Shown: positions 1 through 8,433, counted from the first letter of the stretch. The stretch: 64,000 nt of DNA from an uncultured bacterium (GCA_949296425.1 CASFPN010000017.1:1-64000), one strand, 5' to 3'. A program made the numbers and translations. The notes: a model not told the origin generated them from the sequence alone.

Positions 1-69
1 GCAGCCAGTTCGGAATGACATAATGACTGATTTTCAGAATATCTGGTGTAAACTGCGATATAAATCCCT
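1..69. repeat. Partial palindromic intergenic element (copy A, right half)
   Basis: The window opens inside an element also found at 34752-34890 and 37044-37254. Shared pieces are an inner arm reading AGTTCGGAATGACA and an outer arm reading GTGTAAACTGCGATATAAATCC. In the other copies these arms pair with inverted partners on the left side; here the left half lies outside the window. No gene overlaps it. Confidence 0.6.
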
Positions 70-80
70 GAATGATTTGA

Positions 81-109
81 TTGAAAAATTATGAATCATA
101 TGCTATAAT
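81..109 (+). promoter_or_regulatory. Sigma-70-type promoter of the first prepilin gene
   Basis: TTGAAA at 81-86, a 17-nt spacer, and an extended -10 TGC-TATAAT at 101-109. The predicted transcription start is near 116. A ribosome binding site AGAGG at 129-133 stands 8 nt before ATG 142. This complete set of signals argues that the ORF starting at 142 is a genuine start and not decay. Confidence 0.75.
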
Positions 110-141
110 AAATATGTTGCAGTAAAAAAGAGGTCAAATTT

Positions 142-1109
142 ATGAAAAAGATTGTAAAGAATTGTAAATTCGGGGGGGGGGCACTCCTGAGCTAGGTAGA
201 AGTCAAGATGTCAAGAAGTCAAGCTATTTAAATCTCGTAAGATACTATGTCACTAAGGCACTAAGAAGTATCGTAAAAATTTTTCCTCTCTCGGGAGAGG
301 AATTAAGGAAGAGGGGTGCTACGCACGTAGCTCCGCCGGTCAGCCAACGCAAATACGTCTTTCCCCTTGCAAAAACTGCTACGCACGTAGCTCCGTCGAA
401 CTGTCAATGTAAATACGGGTTCACCCTTGCGGAAGTCTTAATCACCCTCGGCATCATCGGCGTGGTTGCAGCAATGACAATTCCAACTCTTCTAAATAGA
501 TATCAGATGAAGGTTTTTGAGACAGCTTTTAAAAAACAGTATTCAGTATTTCAAAATGCAATTAATTATACTATATTAGAAAACGGAACGTCGGAGTGTT
601 ATACATATTGGCCGAGAGGAATGATATCATATCAAGCTAAATTTAATGATTGTACTGCCTTAGAGGAGTCTTTGGTTTCTATATTAAATCTTACACCAAT
701 AAAGCATGGCTCTGAATATAAGTATACACAAAAAGCTGATGTTTTAGCAAATGGCGGTAAAACTATTAACGAAGTTTGCAATTTTGATGATTATAGTTCA
801 TCAGTAAGTCCTTTTATAGATGTTTACACAACTAAAGATGGCGCTATTGTAAAAATGAGTTTGAAGTCCGGTGGTTATCTAACATCTATTCTTTTTGACG
901 TAAACGGATTAAAGGGGCCTAATAAATGGGGTTATGATGTATTTTTTATGACTTTATCCAAACGAGATCGTAACGGTTCTCTTGAGCAAAAAATTTATCT
1001 TACTGATGAATACTGTTCGATAGTAGAAAAAGGAGGACGGTTACCCAGAACTATTCTGCAGAATAAAGAAAAAACAGAAGATAACGATTTCTCTTTGTTT
1101 TGGCATTAG
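142..1109 (+). CDS. Type IV prepilin-like protein, G10 phase-off (frameshifted start)
   Basis: This codes for a prepilin-like protein carrying the N-methylation signal KYGFTLAEVLITLG (codons from 411). The ATG at 142 has a good promoter and AGAGG site, but its frame runs MKKIVKNCKF, then through a G10 tract (172-181), and stops at TAG 193-195. The pilin frame is open without interruption from 168 to 1109, one frame away, and has no well-placed start before 462. Eleven or eight Gs would fuse the two. The body has a helix after FTLAEVLITLG and a C-terminal DVNG-KGPN-G-D-F pattern, also seen in the product at 17252. The region between the G tract and the signal contains small repeats. The minor-pilin or pseudopilin role is inferred; surface location is likely once PilD-type cleavage occurs after the Gly. 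A sequencing error in the homopolymer is the main alternative. Confidence 0.75.
172..181 (+). repeat. G10 homopolymer tract inside prepilin 5' coding region
   Basis: Ten consecutive G residues follow codon 10 of the ATG 142 frame. The same tract, with the same following bases GCACT and a stop four to five codons later, occurs at 17279-17288. Such tracts are known slippage sites in phase-variable genes of Neisseria, Campylobacter and Helicobacter. Confidence 0.95.
316..430 (+). repeat. 60-bp-period imperfect direct repeat in the prepilin leader
   Basis: TGCTACGCACGTAGCTCCG appears at 317-335 and 377-395. The segments after each copy are also alike, ending near AAATACG and TTCACCCTTGC or TTTCCCCTTGC. 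The second copy runs straight into the prepilin signal, so the first looks like a decayed duplicate of the leader-signal junction. Both copies are in the open prepilin frame. Confidence 0.7.
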
Positions 1110-1188
1110 TCTTTTAAAATAGCCATGAAAGTCAATGTAATATTTTTTTAACCTGTTTATTCTCATTTAAAAGAGATGAGGTATAAAT

Positions 1189-1989
1189 ATGAAGAAAAAA
1201 ATATTTGCAGTTTTAGGTGTATTGTTGTGTGTTTCCATGTCTGCCGAAGCCGGCATTTTATCAAATATTTTTGGATTTAACAGCGGTTACAATAACGGCT
1301 ATTATTATAATCCGTCTTATGTCAGATACAGCAATACAGGGTACCATCCATACGGTTATAATAATTATTATAACCGTAATTATTATCGTCCTTACCGTTA
1401 TAATAGATATTATAACAGATACCCGGGGAATTACTACGGACAGCCGGTTATCAGACGTACCAGAGTTATTAGGAAAAGTGATGCCGAAACAAACATAAAA
1501 CCTGTTGCGAATAATTTTTCAGGGCTTTCAAAAATTGAGAAAAAAATTCTCTTACAAACTTATGAGTACGACTCTGCACAAAATCGTATAGAAAGGCTTG
1601 AACAAAAACTTTTGGGCGCAGTGCAAACAGGTGATTTGAACTCAAGGTTTTATACTTTAAAAAGTATTGCAAAGAATTATAAGGCATACAATCCTGATGC
1701 AATGTATTCATCAAATACTCATAATACTTATGATGATTACAGACCGCCTATACTAACAGGTACAATGGGAAGCAGCTGGCAGAATGCTCTCTGGAGTAAT
1801 TTTAAAAATCAGTTTATAGGTATGCCCACAGGAATGTCGCCGGCAATGGATCCTGCTTATATGGATTATTTTGAGGCAGAACGCGCTATGACAGGCAGCG
1901 GACGCGATGTTGATGTAAGGACAAATACTGGTTATTATAAATCAAGAACAAACAGAAGTTCCGGTGTCGGGGTTACAATATTAGATTGA
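1189..1989 (+). CDS. Secreted Tyr/Asn/Arg-rich protein, unknown function
   Basis: The 266-residue product starts with a clear signal peptide (Lys-rich start, hydrophobic stretch to about residue 18, SAEA cleavage region near 22). Residues 30-90 are very rich in Tyr, Asn, Arg and Gly in short NYYNR-like repeats. A more ordinary region follows from about 115, with a short helical part near 115-160. Start ATG 1189 is preceded by GATGAGG. I do not recognise the family. Tyr/Gly-rich secreted proteins are often structural or surface-bound, but that is only a guess. It lies between a prepilin gene and flagellar genes, consistent with a cell-surface role. Confidence 0.75.
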   Translation: MKKKIFAVLGVLLCVSMSAEAGILSNIFGFNSGYNNGYYYNPSYVRYSNTGYHPYGYNNYYNRNYYRPYRYNRYYNRYPGNYYGQPVIRRTRVIRKSDAETNIKPVANNFSGLSKIEKKILLQTYEYDSAQNRIERLEQKLLGAVQTGDLNSRFYTLKSIAKNYKAYNPDAMYSSNTHNTYDDYRPPILTGTMGSSWQNALWSNFKNQFIGMPTGMSPAMDPAYMDYFEAERAMTGSGRDVDVRTNTGYYKSRTNRSSGVGVTILD

Positions 1990-2077
1990 CTTTTTGTTTA
2001 ATGTCATTAATATCATACATATAGATGTTTATAACACTCTAAAAATCGGTAATAATTAACACAAAGAGTGATATAAC

Positions 2078-2566
2078 ATGCCTTTCAGATACAGGTTGCA
2101 AAAAGTTTTGGAATTCCGTATCCGTAAAAAAGAAGAACAACTTCTTGTTGTTCAAAAAGCTCAGCAGGCTGTATTTACGGCAGAGGAAAATATCAGAAAA
2201 AACGAAGAAGAGATTCAGTCCACAAAACAAAATATGCGCCATGCTGATCCTATGATGTATGAGGCTTATGACAATTATCTGGCTCATTTATGGGAAAAAG
2301 CGGAGCAGCTTGAAGCAATAAGAGTAGAAGCGCAAAGAATTCTGGATGAAGAAACTGTAAAACTCGTAAAACTTGAACAAGGCGTTAAAGTTCTTGAAAA
2401 ACACAAAGAAAAACACCGAGAAGCTTATATTGAAGAAGAAAAAAAAGCTGAATTGAAAAATTATTCTGAACTTGGCGTTACAAGGTTTTTCAGGCAATCT
2501 CAAGAAAGAATTGAAGAAGAGGAAGAAATCCTTAAAAAGTTAGAAGAAATAGACGGAGGTAGTTAA
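2078..2566 (+). CDS. fliJ: Flagellar export protein FliJ
   Basis: The 162-residue product is almost entirely a Glu/Lys-rich coiled coil and opens MPFRYRLQKVLEFR, the usual FliJ start. FliJ is a cytoplasmic part of the flagellar type III export apparatus that works with the FliI ATPase and escorts chaperones. Length fits the family (about 145-165). The next gene starts 4 nt downstream, so the three flagellar genes 2078-4236 form one operon. Low sequence conservation is normal for FliJ; gene context supports the call. fliI, fliH and fliG are not in the window. Confidence 0.8.
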   Translation: MPFRYRLQKVLEFRIRKKEEQLLVVQKAQQAVFTAEENIRKNEEEIQSTKQNMRHADPMMYEAYDNYLAHLWEKAEQLEAIRVEAQRILDEETVKLVKLEQGVKVLEKHKEKHREAYIEEEKKAELKNYSELGVTRFFRQSQERIEEEEEILKKLEEIDGGS

Positions 2567-2570
2567 AAAA

Positions 2571-3407
2571 ATGAACGTAAGTGCAGCAGCTACAGCAAGT
2601 ACATCAAATGTAACTTCCACTCAGACTCAAACCAAAACAAACAGCAGTTCTAAAACTTCAGAAAAGTCTTTTGATGAAGAAATGAAAACAGTTTCGGCTA
2701 CGGAAGAAAAAGAAGATACCTCCAAAACAGTTGAGGAAAACAAAACTCCTGAAGATACAAAAAATGAAACTGAAAAGGATACTCAAAAGTCAGATTCTAA
2801 TCATCAGAACGCAGATGATATTGTGCCTGTTGATTCTTTGACAGGAGGGGTTAATTTTACGGATTTTAAGTACCATAATGAAAGTCAATCATTGTTAACC
2901 CAGAATATTCAGAGCCTTTTAAATACTAAAGATTTAATGTCTACTGTAAATTCTGCTGCAACATTTGATTATGATGTCATAAATATGTCTGATAGTGACG
3001 CAAACTTTTTTGCAAATCTTGTTCAAAATACTGATATGTCAATGAAAAGTATATCAGATTCGATTAGCCAGTCTTTGATGAACGGTAATGCGGAAAATGT
3101 TCAAAAAAATGTTCAGGTTTCAACTGTTTTGATGGAAAAGCTGTCGGATTCAATGAAAACAAACCAGCCTTTCAGAATAGATTTTGACAAAGATGTTTCT
3201 GTCATTATAAAAGTAAATAAAGATGGAAGTCTTGCTGCAAACTTTATTCCAGGCGATAAAGCTGTAGAACAATACTTACGGAATAATATTTCATCTTTAA
3301 GACAAAGATTTGACGAGCAAAGTCTTCCATATTCAGAATTGAGCTACAGTAACCGTAACAGACAGCACCAAGAAAGAAGACGTAATAAGGAGAACGGCAA
3401 TGAATGA
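2571..3407 (+). CDS. fliK: FliK-like flagellar hook-length control protein
   Basis: The 278-residue product has a low-complexity N-terminal half (Ser/Thr/Lys/Glu rich, residues 1-90). A compact C-terminal region around 190-262 has the FliK_C-like pattern: hydrophobic strands in PFRIDFDKDVSVIIKV and LAANFIPGD, then LRNNISSLRQRFDEQSLPY. Known FliK proteins share this disordered-N plus globular-C layout and follow fliJ. FliK measures hook length and switches export specificity through FlhB. The stop overlaps the start of the following flagellar gene by 8 nt. The call rests on layout and neighbours more than on identity, and flgD is not between fliK and the hook-type gene. Confidence 0.6.
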   Translation: MNVSAAATASTSNVTSTQTQTKTNSSSKTSEKSFDEEMKTVSATEEKEDTSKTVEENKTPEDTKNETEKDTQKSDSNHQNADDIVPVDSLTGGVNFTDFKYHNESQSLLTQNIQSLLNTKDLMSTVNSAATFDYDVINMSDSDANFFANLVQNTDMSMKSISDSISQSLMNGNAENVQKNVQVSTVLMEKLSDSMKTNQPFRIDFDKDVSVIIKVNKDGSLAANFIPGDKAVEQYLRNNISSLRQRFDEQSLPYSELSYSNRNRQHQERRRNKENGNE

Positions 3408-4236
3408 TTCTTTTATAACAGCGCTTAATACCCAGAAATCTACAGTAAACTGGATGGATGTTATTGCAAATAACATGACGAATGTTTATACTCCCGGTTT
3501 TAGGGAAGAACAGGTTACGTTCAAAACTTTTTTAGGCGGCGCTGTTTCTGAAAATTACGCAAAAAAAATTGATCAAGGTAAATCAACACCCGGTACTTCC
3601 AAAGAAAATCTATTTCTGGAAGGAAAAGGTTTCTTTCTTGTAAAAGACGCTGAAGGTAAAAGCATTTATACAAGATTGGGCGAGTTTAAATTTGACAATG
3701 AAGGTGTTTACCGTGACAGAAACGGCAACACTGTACAAGGTTATATTTTAAACGATAAAGGCGAAATTATGCAGGGAACAAAATCTGTTGCATCTGACCT
3801 TTATCAAGAAACTGCAATGAAAGGCGGGGCGCTGGATATCCCTACTACAAATATTAAACTCTGGATTGATCCGAACAACGGAAAATTTCTGGGTAAATAT
3901 GATGACTATGAAATAAAAGGCGACGGTACTATTTACGGTAAAGCAGACGGCGGCAAACGTTCCGTCCCTCTATATAAAGTTACTACAAGGAATTTTCATA
4001 ACGCATCTGCTTTGTATGAATTCAAGCCCGGTTTGTTCATCGAAACCGAAGAATCAGGCAAGCCGCTTTTAGGCTACGGAGAAATCCGTTCCGGTCTTCT
4101 GGAACTTTCCAATGCTGATTTTAAAGCAAATATTTCATACTATCAGATGGCAAAATTACAAATGGAGGTTGCTAACAAGCTGATATCTTCCAACAAAGAG
4201 CTTCTTGAAGAAGCAATGCGACTTGTAAGCAACTAG
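3400..4236 (+). CDS. Flagellar hook/basal-body rod protein (FlgF/FlgG/FlgE family)
   Basis: The 278-residue product has the N-terminal rod signature (NTQKSTVNWMDVIANNMTNV...TPGF, residues 10-34). It also has a central EGKGFFLVKD strand and RLGEFKFDNEG, and a C-terminal helix starting LLELSNADFKANISYYQMAK. These are the conserved ends of flagellar rod and hook proteins. At 278 residues it is nearer FlgF/FlgG (about 250-265) than FlgE (400 or more), and the single central domain favours FlgF/FlgG. It is exported through the flagellar type III system. The start overlaps the fliK-like gene by 8 nt, suggesting coupled translation. Confidence 0.85.
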   Translation: MNDSFITALNTQKSTVNWMDVIANNMTNVYTPGFREEQVTFKTFLGGAVSENYAKKIDQGKSTPGTSKENLFLEGKGFFLVKDAEGKSIYTRLGEFKFDNEGVYRDRNGNTVQGYILNDKGEIMQGTKSVASDLYQETAMKGGALDIPTTNIKLWIDPNNGKFLGKYDDYEIKGDGTIYGKADGGKRSVPLYKVTTRNFHNASALYEFKPGLFIETEESGKPLLGYGEIRSGLLELSNADFKANISYYQMAKLQMEVANKLISSNKELLEEAMRLVSN

Positions 4237-4290
4237 CGATTAAAGCTTCTTAAATCTTATTTCAACATACATATACATTTAAACTCCATT

Positions 4291-5313
4291 TTAAAGAGGG
4301 ACCACGGTCCCTTTTATTTTTTGAATTATTTCATTTATTTCCTCTGAAATATCTTCCATTCCGGTAATATTTACCCTTACATCATGTGCAAACTCTGATT
4401 TTTTAAAATCATGTAATCCTCTGTTTTTAAAAAATTCTTCCAAGAACTCTGCTTTAGAAGAAGCTGTTTTGAGATCTTCCATTGATGATAGTGAAATATT
4501 TTTAGTTTCGTAATTAAGTGTTTTAGCTATAAGACAATCAGGCAGAATATCTTCAAATTCTCCGCTTTTTAGGATATGTATTTTATCAAATTTTCTTAAT
4601 TTCGGTTTTATTTCATTGTAATTTTCCACAGCGTCTTTGTCCAGTAAAACAAAGACAGGAATTTTTAAACAGTCTGCAAAGTTATAAAAATATTTTACCA
4701 CCTGATTTTTCCCGCCTGCTGATACAATGTATACGCCGTGTTTGTTAAAATCGTATCCACAAAGTTTCGCAAACTCGGGCAGCAGAGTTTCTTCCGTAAT
4801 TCCCTCACAAAGTACAACTTTTTCAACGGGGAAGCAAAAACCGTCTTTTTCCCGTGCTGCAGTGGGATTTTCTGTATCCAGTGCTTTTAAGAATTTTAAG
4901 TTAGCCGCAATTTTTTCAGGCAGAAGTTTTATTATTGCTTTGTAGTTTATGTTGTTTTTTAAGAGTTTTTGAGTATTCTCATCAAGTTGAAATATTGAGT
5001 TTTCATAATCAAAAAGCCGCTGATTTATTAATGAGTCGTCAAATTTTTCTGCTAAGGAGTAATTAATTATTTTTTGTGCATAATTTGTTAATTCCTCATA
5101 ATCCATTTCGTCAAGATCAGTCTTTTTATACTTTGGCTCAATCAGATTATTTGTAATAATGTCTTTATATACTCTTAGATACTTAATTTCCGGCTCTTTA
5201 AACCTTGTGAGTCTGTCTGCTGAAATTATAATTTGTTCTTTTGTTAGAGGTTTTATTTTCAAAATATGAATCCTATCGTAACATTTGTTAATTAAATTTG
5301 AGAAATTTAGCAA
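4291..5313 (-). CDS. TOPRIM-domain protein, OLD-nuclease-like, no ATPase domain
   Basis: The 340-residue product carries a TOPRIM-like core from about residue 165: VVLCEGITEETLLPEF (acidic E), GVYIVSAGGKNQVV, and IPVFVLLDKDA (DxD-type metal site). This is the pattern of the C-terminal nuclease domain of OLD-family proteins. OLD proteins normally fuse an N-terminal ABC ATPase; here about 165 residues of unassigned helical sequence precede it and no Walker A is seen. It may therefore be a stand-alone nuclease or a degenerate regulator. The start is uncertain: TTG 5313 or a later TTG near 5262 that has AGGA upstream. It is transcribed away from the next gene. Confidence 0.55.
   Translation of the reverse strand: MLNFSNLINKCYDRIHILKIKPLTKEQIIISADRLTRFKEPEIKYLRVYKDIITNNLIEPKYKKTDLDEMDYEELTNYAQKIINYSLAEKFDDSLINQRLFDYENSIFQLDENTQKLLKNNINYKAIIKLLPEKIAANLKFLKALDTENPTAAREKDGFCFPVEKVVLCEGITEETLLPEFAKLCGYDFNKHGVYIVSAGGKNQVVKYFYNFADCLKIPVFVLLDKDAVENYNEIKPKLRKFDKIHILKSGEFEDILPDCLIAKTLNYETKNISLSSMEDLKTASSKAEFLEEFFKNRGLHDFKKSEFAHDVRVNITGMEDISEEINEIIQKIKGTVVPL
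4294..4320. terminator. Terminator between the flagellar operon and the TOPRIM gene
   Basis: Stem AAAGAGGGACC / GGTCCCTTTT with a 2-nt loop, followed by a T-rich run on the plus strand. It ends the fliJ-fliK-flg operon. The hairpin overlaps the last codons of the minus-strand gene 4291-5313, so it is shared space. Confidence 0.8.
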
Positions 5314-5337
5314 ATTTTTTGTATTTTTGTTTTTTTA

Positions 5338-5357
5338 TATAATAGTAGGCAGCGGAG
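5338..5357 (+). promoter_or_regulatory. -10 element and ribosome binding site for gene 5365
   Basis: TATAAT at 5338-5343 and GGAG at 5354-5357, 7 nt before the GTG start at 5365. The -35 region is only a T-rich run. Confidence 0.5.
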
Positions 5358-5364
5358 TGGAATA

Positions 5365-6753
5365 GTGTATTCTTATAATCTTAACAGCTATCAATATAAT
5401 AATTATAACACAGTTAAATCTGTAAAAGCTCATAATGTTTCGGATAATGAACAGCCAAAAGAGAAAACTCCCTCTTTTACATCAAATCCGATTATGACAC
5501 AGGTCCCGTTTAATCCTGCTTTTGCTGCTTCAAGACTTAGAACTGAGCTTTCCTCGAGAGATGAAAAAAATAAGTATAATGAGTTAACAAAACTTCTCGA
5601 CAGAGATTCAAAAAAACAGTTGAATATTCTTTTAAAAACAGGAGCTTTATTAAATTCTGCTTCAAATGATAATTCGACAACTCTTGACAATCTTTACAAA
5701 ATAGCCACAACCCCCAGAGCCCAAGGCCTGAACAATATTGTTATCCTGAAAGATACAATAGCAGCCATTGCTGACCCGCATACAATAACACAGCAATTCG
5801 GCAATATCCCTGCGAAATATAAATCTCAGGTCGCAACATTGGAAAACGGGCAGGATGTGAATGTAGAACATTCCGGTACCTGTGTATCCGCAAGCATTGA
5901 ATTTAATCTGGCTGATAAACATCCTGCTGAATTTGCAAGATTTGCAGAAGGTTTAAGCTCTCCTTCCATGAGCGTTCAAAAGACTATAAAGTTAAATAAT
6001 CTTGCAGATAATACTCTTGATGCTATATGGCTTTTGAATGCGTTTGAAATTCCTTATCAGGCAAAAGATTTTGATAAAGCTGTATTAACCTTTGCTCCTG
6101 ATAAAAATGCAATTGTGAGAGCACATATTCAAACAGTTGATAAGGATAAACTTGAAAGAACTCCACTGGATGTATTAATGCAGTCTACATTTATGCAGGT
6201 TGGCTCACAGCAGTCCTATGACTCTTTGACTGATAAAAGAGCAGGAAAATTTAATCAGAACGATAAAGGTTTAATTGAGTTTGAAAAAACATTTACCGAA
6301 TCAGTAGTAGAAGATAAAAATAAAATATCCGTAACCTATCAAACGGTCGATGAAAATGCCAGACTTGTAGGATATGAAACAGATTTTAATACAATGAAAA
6401 AGCAGATAACTGATACCTTGAATTTAGGTGAGAATGTAATTATCGGATATACGCAAGTTGATGCTAACAATACTATTATAAACGGTCATGAAATAACAAT
6501 TACCGGTACCAGAATCGGAAATGACGGAAAAATGATATTTATTTGTAATGATACTGATGACAATATGTCTAAACCTGTTGAATATTCAGAAGACTATCTG
6601 CTGCCGAAAATTCATCATGCTGCACTTCCTCAATCGGTTGTGGCAAATGATGTAAATTTTGTGGAAAACTGGTCTGAAGGGTTGAAAACATATAAGGAGT
6701 TAAAGAAAAAAGCTCAAAACTCAAGCCAAAATTATATGAATTTAGCGGCTTAA
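5365..6753 (+). CDS. Putative papain-fold-like cysteine protease/effector
   Basis: The 462-residue product has no signal peptide. A Cys sits in HSGTCVSASIEFNLA (Cys about 173), followed far downstream by INGHEITITG (His about 375) and ICNDTDDN (Asn/Asp about 395). This Cys...His...Asn order, with a helix after the Cys and strands around His and Asn, is that of papain-like or C39-like hydrolases; the fold call is inference. The N-terminus is Tyr/Asn-rich and contains PSFTSNP, resembling short N-terminal motifs in two other products here (6832, 44718). Start is GTG 5365 with GGAG. A terminator follows. The family is not recognised. Confidence 0.55.
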   Translation: MYSYNLNSYQYNNYNTVKSVKAHNVSDNEQPKEKTPSFTSNPIMTQVPFNPAFAASRLRTELSSRDEKNKYNELTKLLDRDSKKQLNILLKTGALLNSASNDNSTTLDNLYKIATTPRAQGLNNIVILKDTIAAIADPHTITQQFGNIPAKYKSQVATLENGQDVNVEHSGTCVSASIEFNLADKHPAEFARFAEGLSSPSMSVQKTIKLNNLADNTLDAIWLLNAFEIPYQAKDFDKAVLTFAPDKNAIVRAHIQTVDKDKLERTPLDVLMQSTFMQVGSQQSYDSLTDKRAGKFNQNDKGLIEFEKTFTESVVEDKNKISVTYQTVDENARLVGYETDFNTMKKQITDTLNLGENVIIGYTQVDANNTIINGHEITITGTRIGNDGKMIFICNDTDDNMSKPVEYSEDYLLPKIHHAALPQSVVANDVNFVENWSEGLKTYKELKKKAQNSSQNYMNLAA

Positions 6754-6780
6754 TGTTATTTAACATTAAGCCGAATTTTT
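6747..6780 (+). terminator. Rho-independent terminator after gene 5365
   Basis: An 11-bp perfect stem GGCTTAATGTT / AACATTAAGCC with a 4-nt loop, then GAATTTTT. The stop codon of gene 5365 lies in the stem. Confidence 0.85.
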
Positions 6781-6831
6781 AGCAAAAAAAATATTGACGT
6801 TGTTTAATTAATTTAATAAAGGTGAAAAAAT

Positions 6832-8433
6832 ATGAATTTTTCTATAAATAATATTCAAAATTCCGGTTATATCACAAAGGTTTCTTTAAGGCAAAATATT
6901 TCTTTTTCAGCAAATAATATTCAAAAAGATTCATTTGAAAAAGAAAAGAAACTGGCAACAGATAATTTAGTCCAAACTGACATATTTTATATAAACGACA
7001 ACCACGGCAGAATAGGAAATATGGCGCGAATTTATACTGCAAAAACGATGTATGATAATTTAACAAAAGATTCTAAAGCGGATAAATTTGTCTTGGCGGC
7101 AGGCGATATCTCTGCAGGGGCTGATTTGCATATAGTAAAAGCCGCTAATACATATATGAACGGATTGGGTGTGGATGCTACATCTGACGGTAATCATGAA
7201 TATGATGCAAGTCCTTCTGAAATTGCCGAAAGTAAAAAAGGTGCAAAATTTAAAAGTCTCGGGATGAATTTACAAATTCCCAAAGGAAATCCTCTCGATG
7301 GCATTGTTGAAAAGTCTTTTATAACAGAAAAGAACGGGCATAAATATGCTATAATAGGTCTTGCACCTCCGGATTTGCATGAACGTATAAGAGATAATGA
7401 ATCACGAAAACAAATAGGCATAGATGATTTTGAAAAGACATTGAAAGATATTCAACAACTAGCTGATGATTATAAAAAGCAGGGTATAAACAAAATCATA
7501 CTTCTTTCCCACTGCGGTCTTGAAAAGGATCAAAGAATAGCCAGAGAAACATCCGGAATAGATGTGATTATAGGCGGTCATACTCATGATTTACTTGAAG
7601 GTATAAAAGAAGGCAAAAACCTTTTGTATTCAAAATCAAATGAGCCTGTTATTATTACTCAGGCGGGCAAAGACGGTGAATACTTCGGTGATTTAAAAAT
7701 TACCTGGGATGATAAAAAAGGTATTATTGTCAAAGCACAGAATAATGTAACCGCATCAAATAATTTTAAGCGTAACAGGGTTATAAAAGGGGTATTTGAC
7801 CAGATTCTCGGAAAATCTGAACATCTTGGTACAATTAAATCAGTTGCGCCGCTTGCAAAAAACAGATTGATAGAGCCTAATGCAAACGGATTTTTTATTA
7901 TGGATGCCGTAAAAAATGAACTTGGTACTGACCTTGCAATTACAAATGCAGGTAATATCAGAGGATTTTTTGAACCGGGTGAACTTGATTCACGGCAGGT
8001 ATTTGAAGTTGTTCCATTAAAAAATAATATGGTTAAATTAAAACTTACGGAAAAGGAAGTCGTTGACGCGGTTAAAAACGGCGTTAAATCCTTTATAAAT
8101 CCCGGAAACAGACCCGGTATCGTTATTCCGTCAGGACTAAAATATACGGTTTCAAAAAAAGGTGAATTGAAGGCCATGTCATTTATAGATAAAAGCGGAA
8201 AAGAAGTTCCGATTGACATCAATAACCCGAACCCAAATAAAATTTATACCGTAGCAATGGATGATTTCCTTGCCTCAGGCGGTGATAATCTGATTACTAA
8301 TAAAGTTGCGGCAAATCTTATTGATGAGAAATTTGATTTTGACAAAGACAAATTAACCTGTGATTATGTAAAAAAATTAAATACACCGCTAGAAATCAAA
8401 GATGACGGAAGAATAACAGTTGTTGACGCCTAA
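6832..8433 (+). CDS. 5'-nucleotidase / metallophosphatase, UshA family
   Basis: The 533-residue protein has a calcineurin-like metallophosphatase domain at about 45-330: NDNHGR, AAGDI, DGNHEYD, LSHCGL and GGHTHD give the metal ligands. A 5'-nucleotidase C-terminal domain follows (about 345-520; NAGNIRGFF, MDDFLASGGDN). It should remove phosphate from nucleotides or related esters. Most relatives are exported with a signal peptide; this one has none, but starts with a 30-residue leader containing NISFSANNIQ. AAAGGTG stands 7 nt before ATG 6832. It ends convergently, overlapping the sigma-factor gene by 4 nt. Substrate is unknown. Confidence 0.88.
   Translation: MNFSINNIQNSGYITKVSLRQNISFSANNIQKDSFEKEKKLATDNLVQTDIFYINDNHGRIGNMARIYTAKTMYDNLTKDSKADKFVLAAGDISAGADLHIVKAANTYMNGLGVDATSDGNHEYDASPSEIAESKKGAKFKSLGMNLQIPKGNPLDGIVEKSFITEKNGHKYAIIGLAPPDLHERIRDNESRKQIGIDDFEKTLKDIQQLADDYKKQGINKIILLSHCGLEKDQRIARETSGIDVIIGGHTHDLLEGIKEGKNLLYSKSNEPVIITQAGKDGEYFGDLKITWDDKKGIIVKAQNNVTASNNFKRNRVIKGVFDQILGKSEHLGTIKSVAPLAKNRLIEPNANGFFIMDAVKNELGTDLAITNAGNIRGFFEPGELDSRQVFEVVPLKNNMVKLKLTEKEVVDAVKNGVKSFINPGNRPGIVIPSGLKYTVSKKGELKAMSFIDKSGKEVPIDINNPNPNKIYTVAMDDFLASGGDNLITNKVAANLIDEKFDFDKDKLTCDYVKKLNTPLEIKDDGRITVVDA

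Noticed and set aside
462-1109. Starting the first prepilin at ATG 462
   Set aside because: That ATG is inside the conserved hydrophobic helix after the cleavage site; a protein starting there would lack the prepilin signal.
7659-8222. 187-codon ORF antisense to the nucleotidase
   Set aside because: It is a mirror of the coding strand with no start signals and no family likeness.
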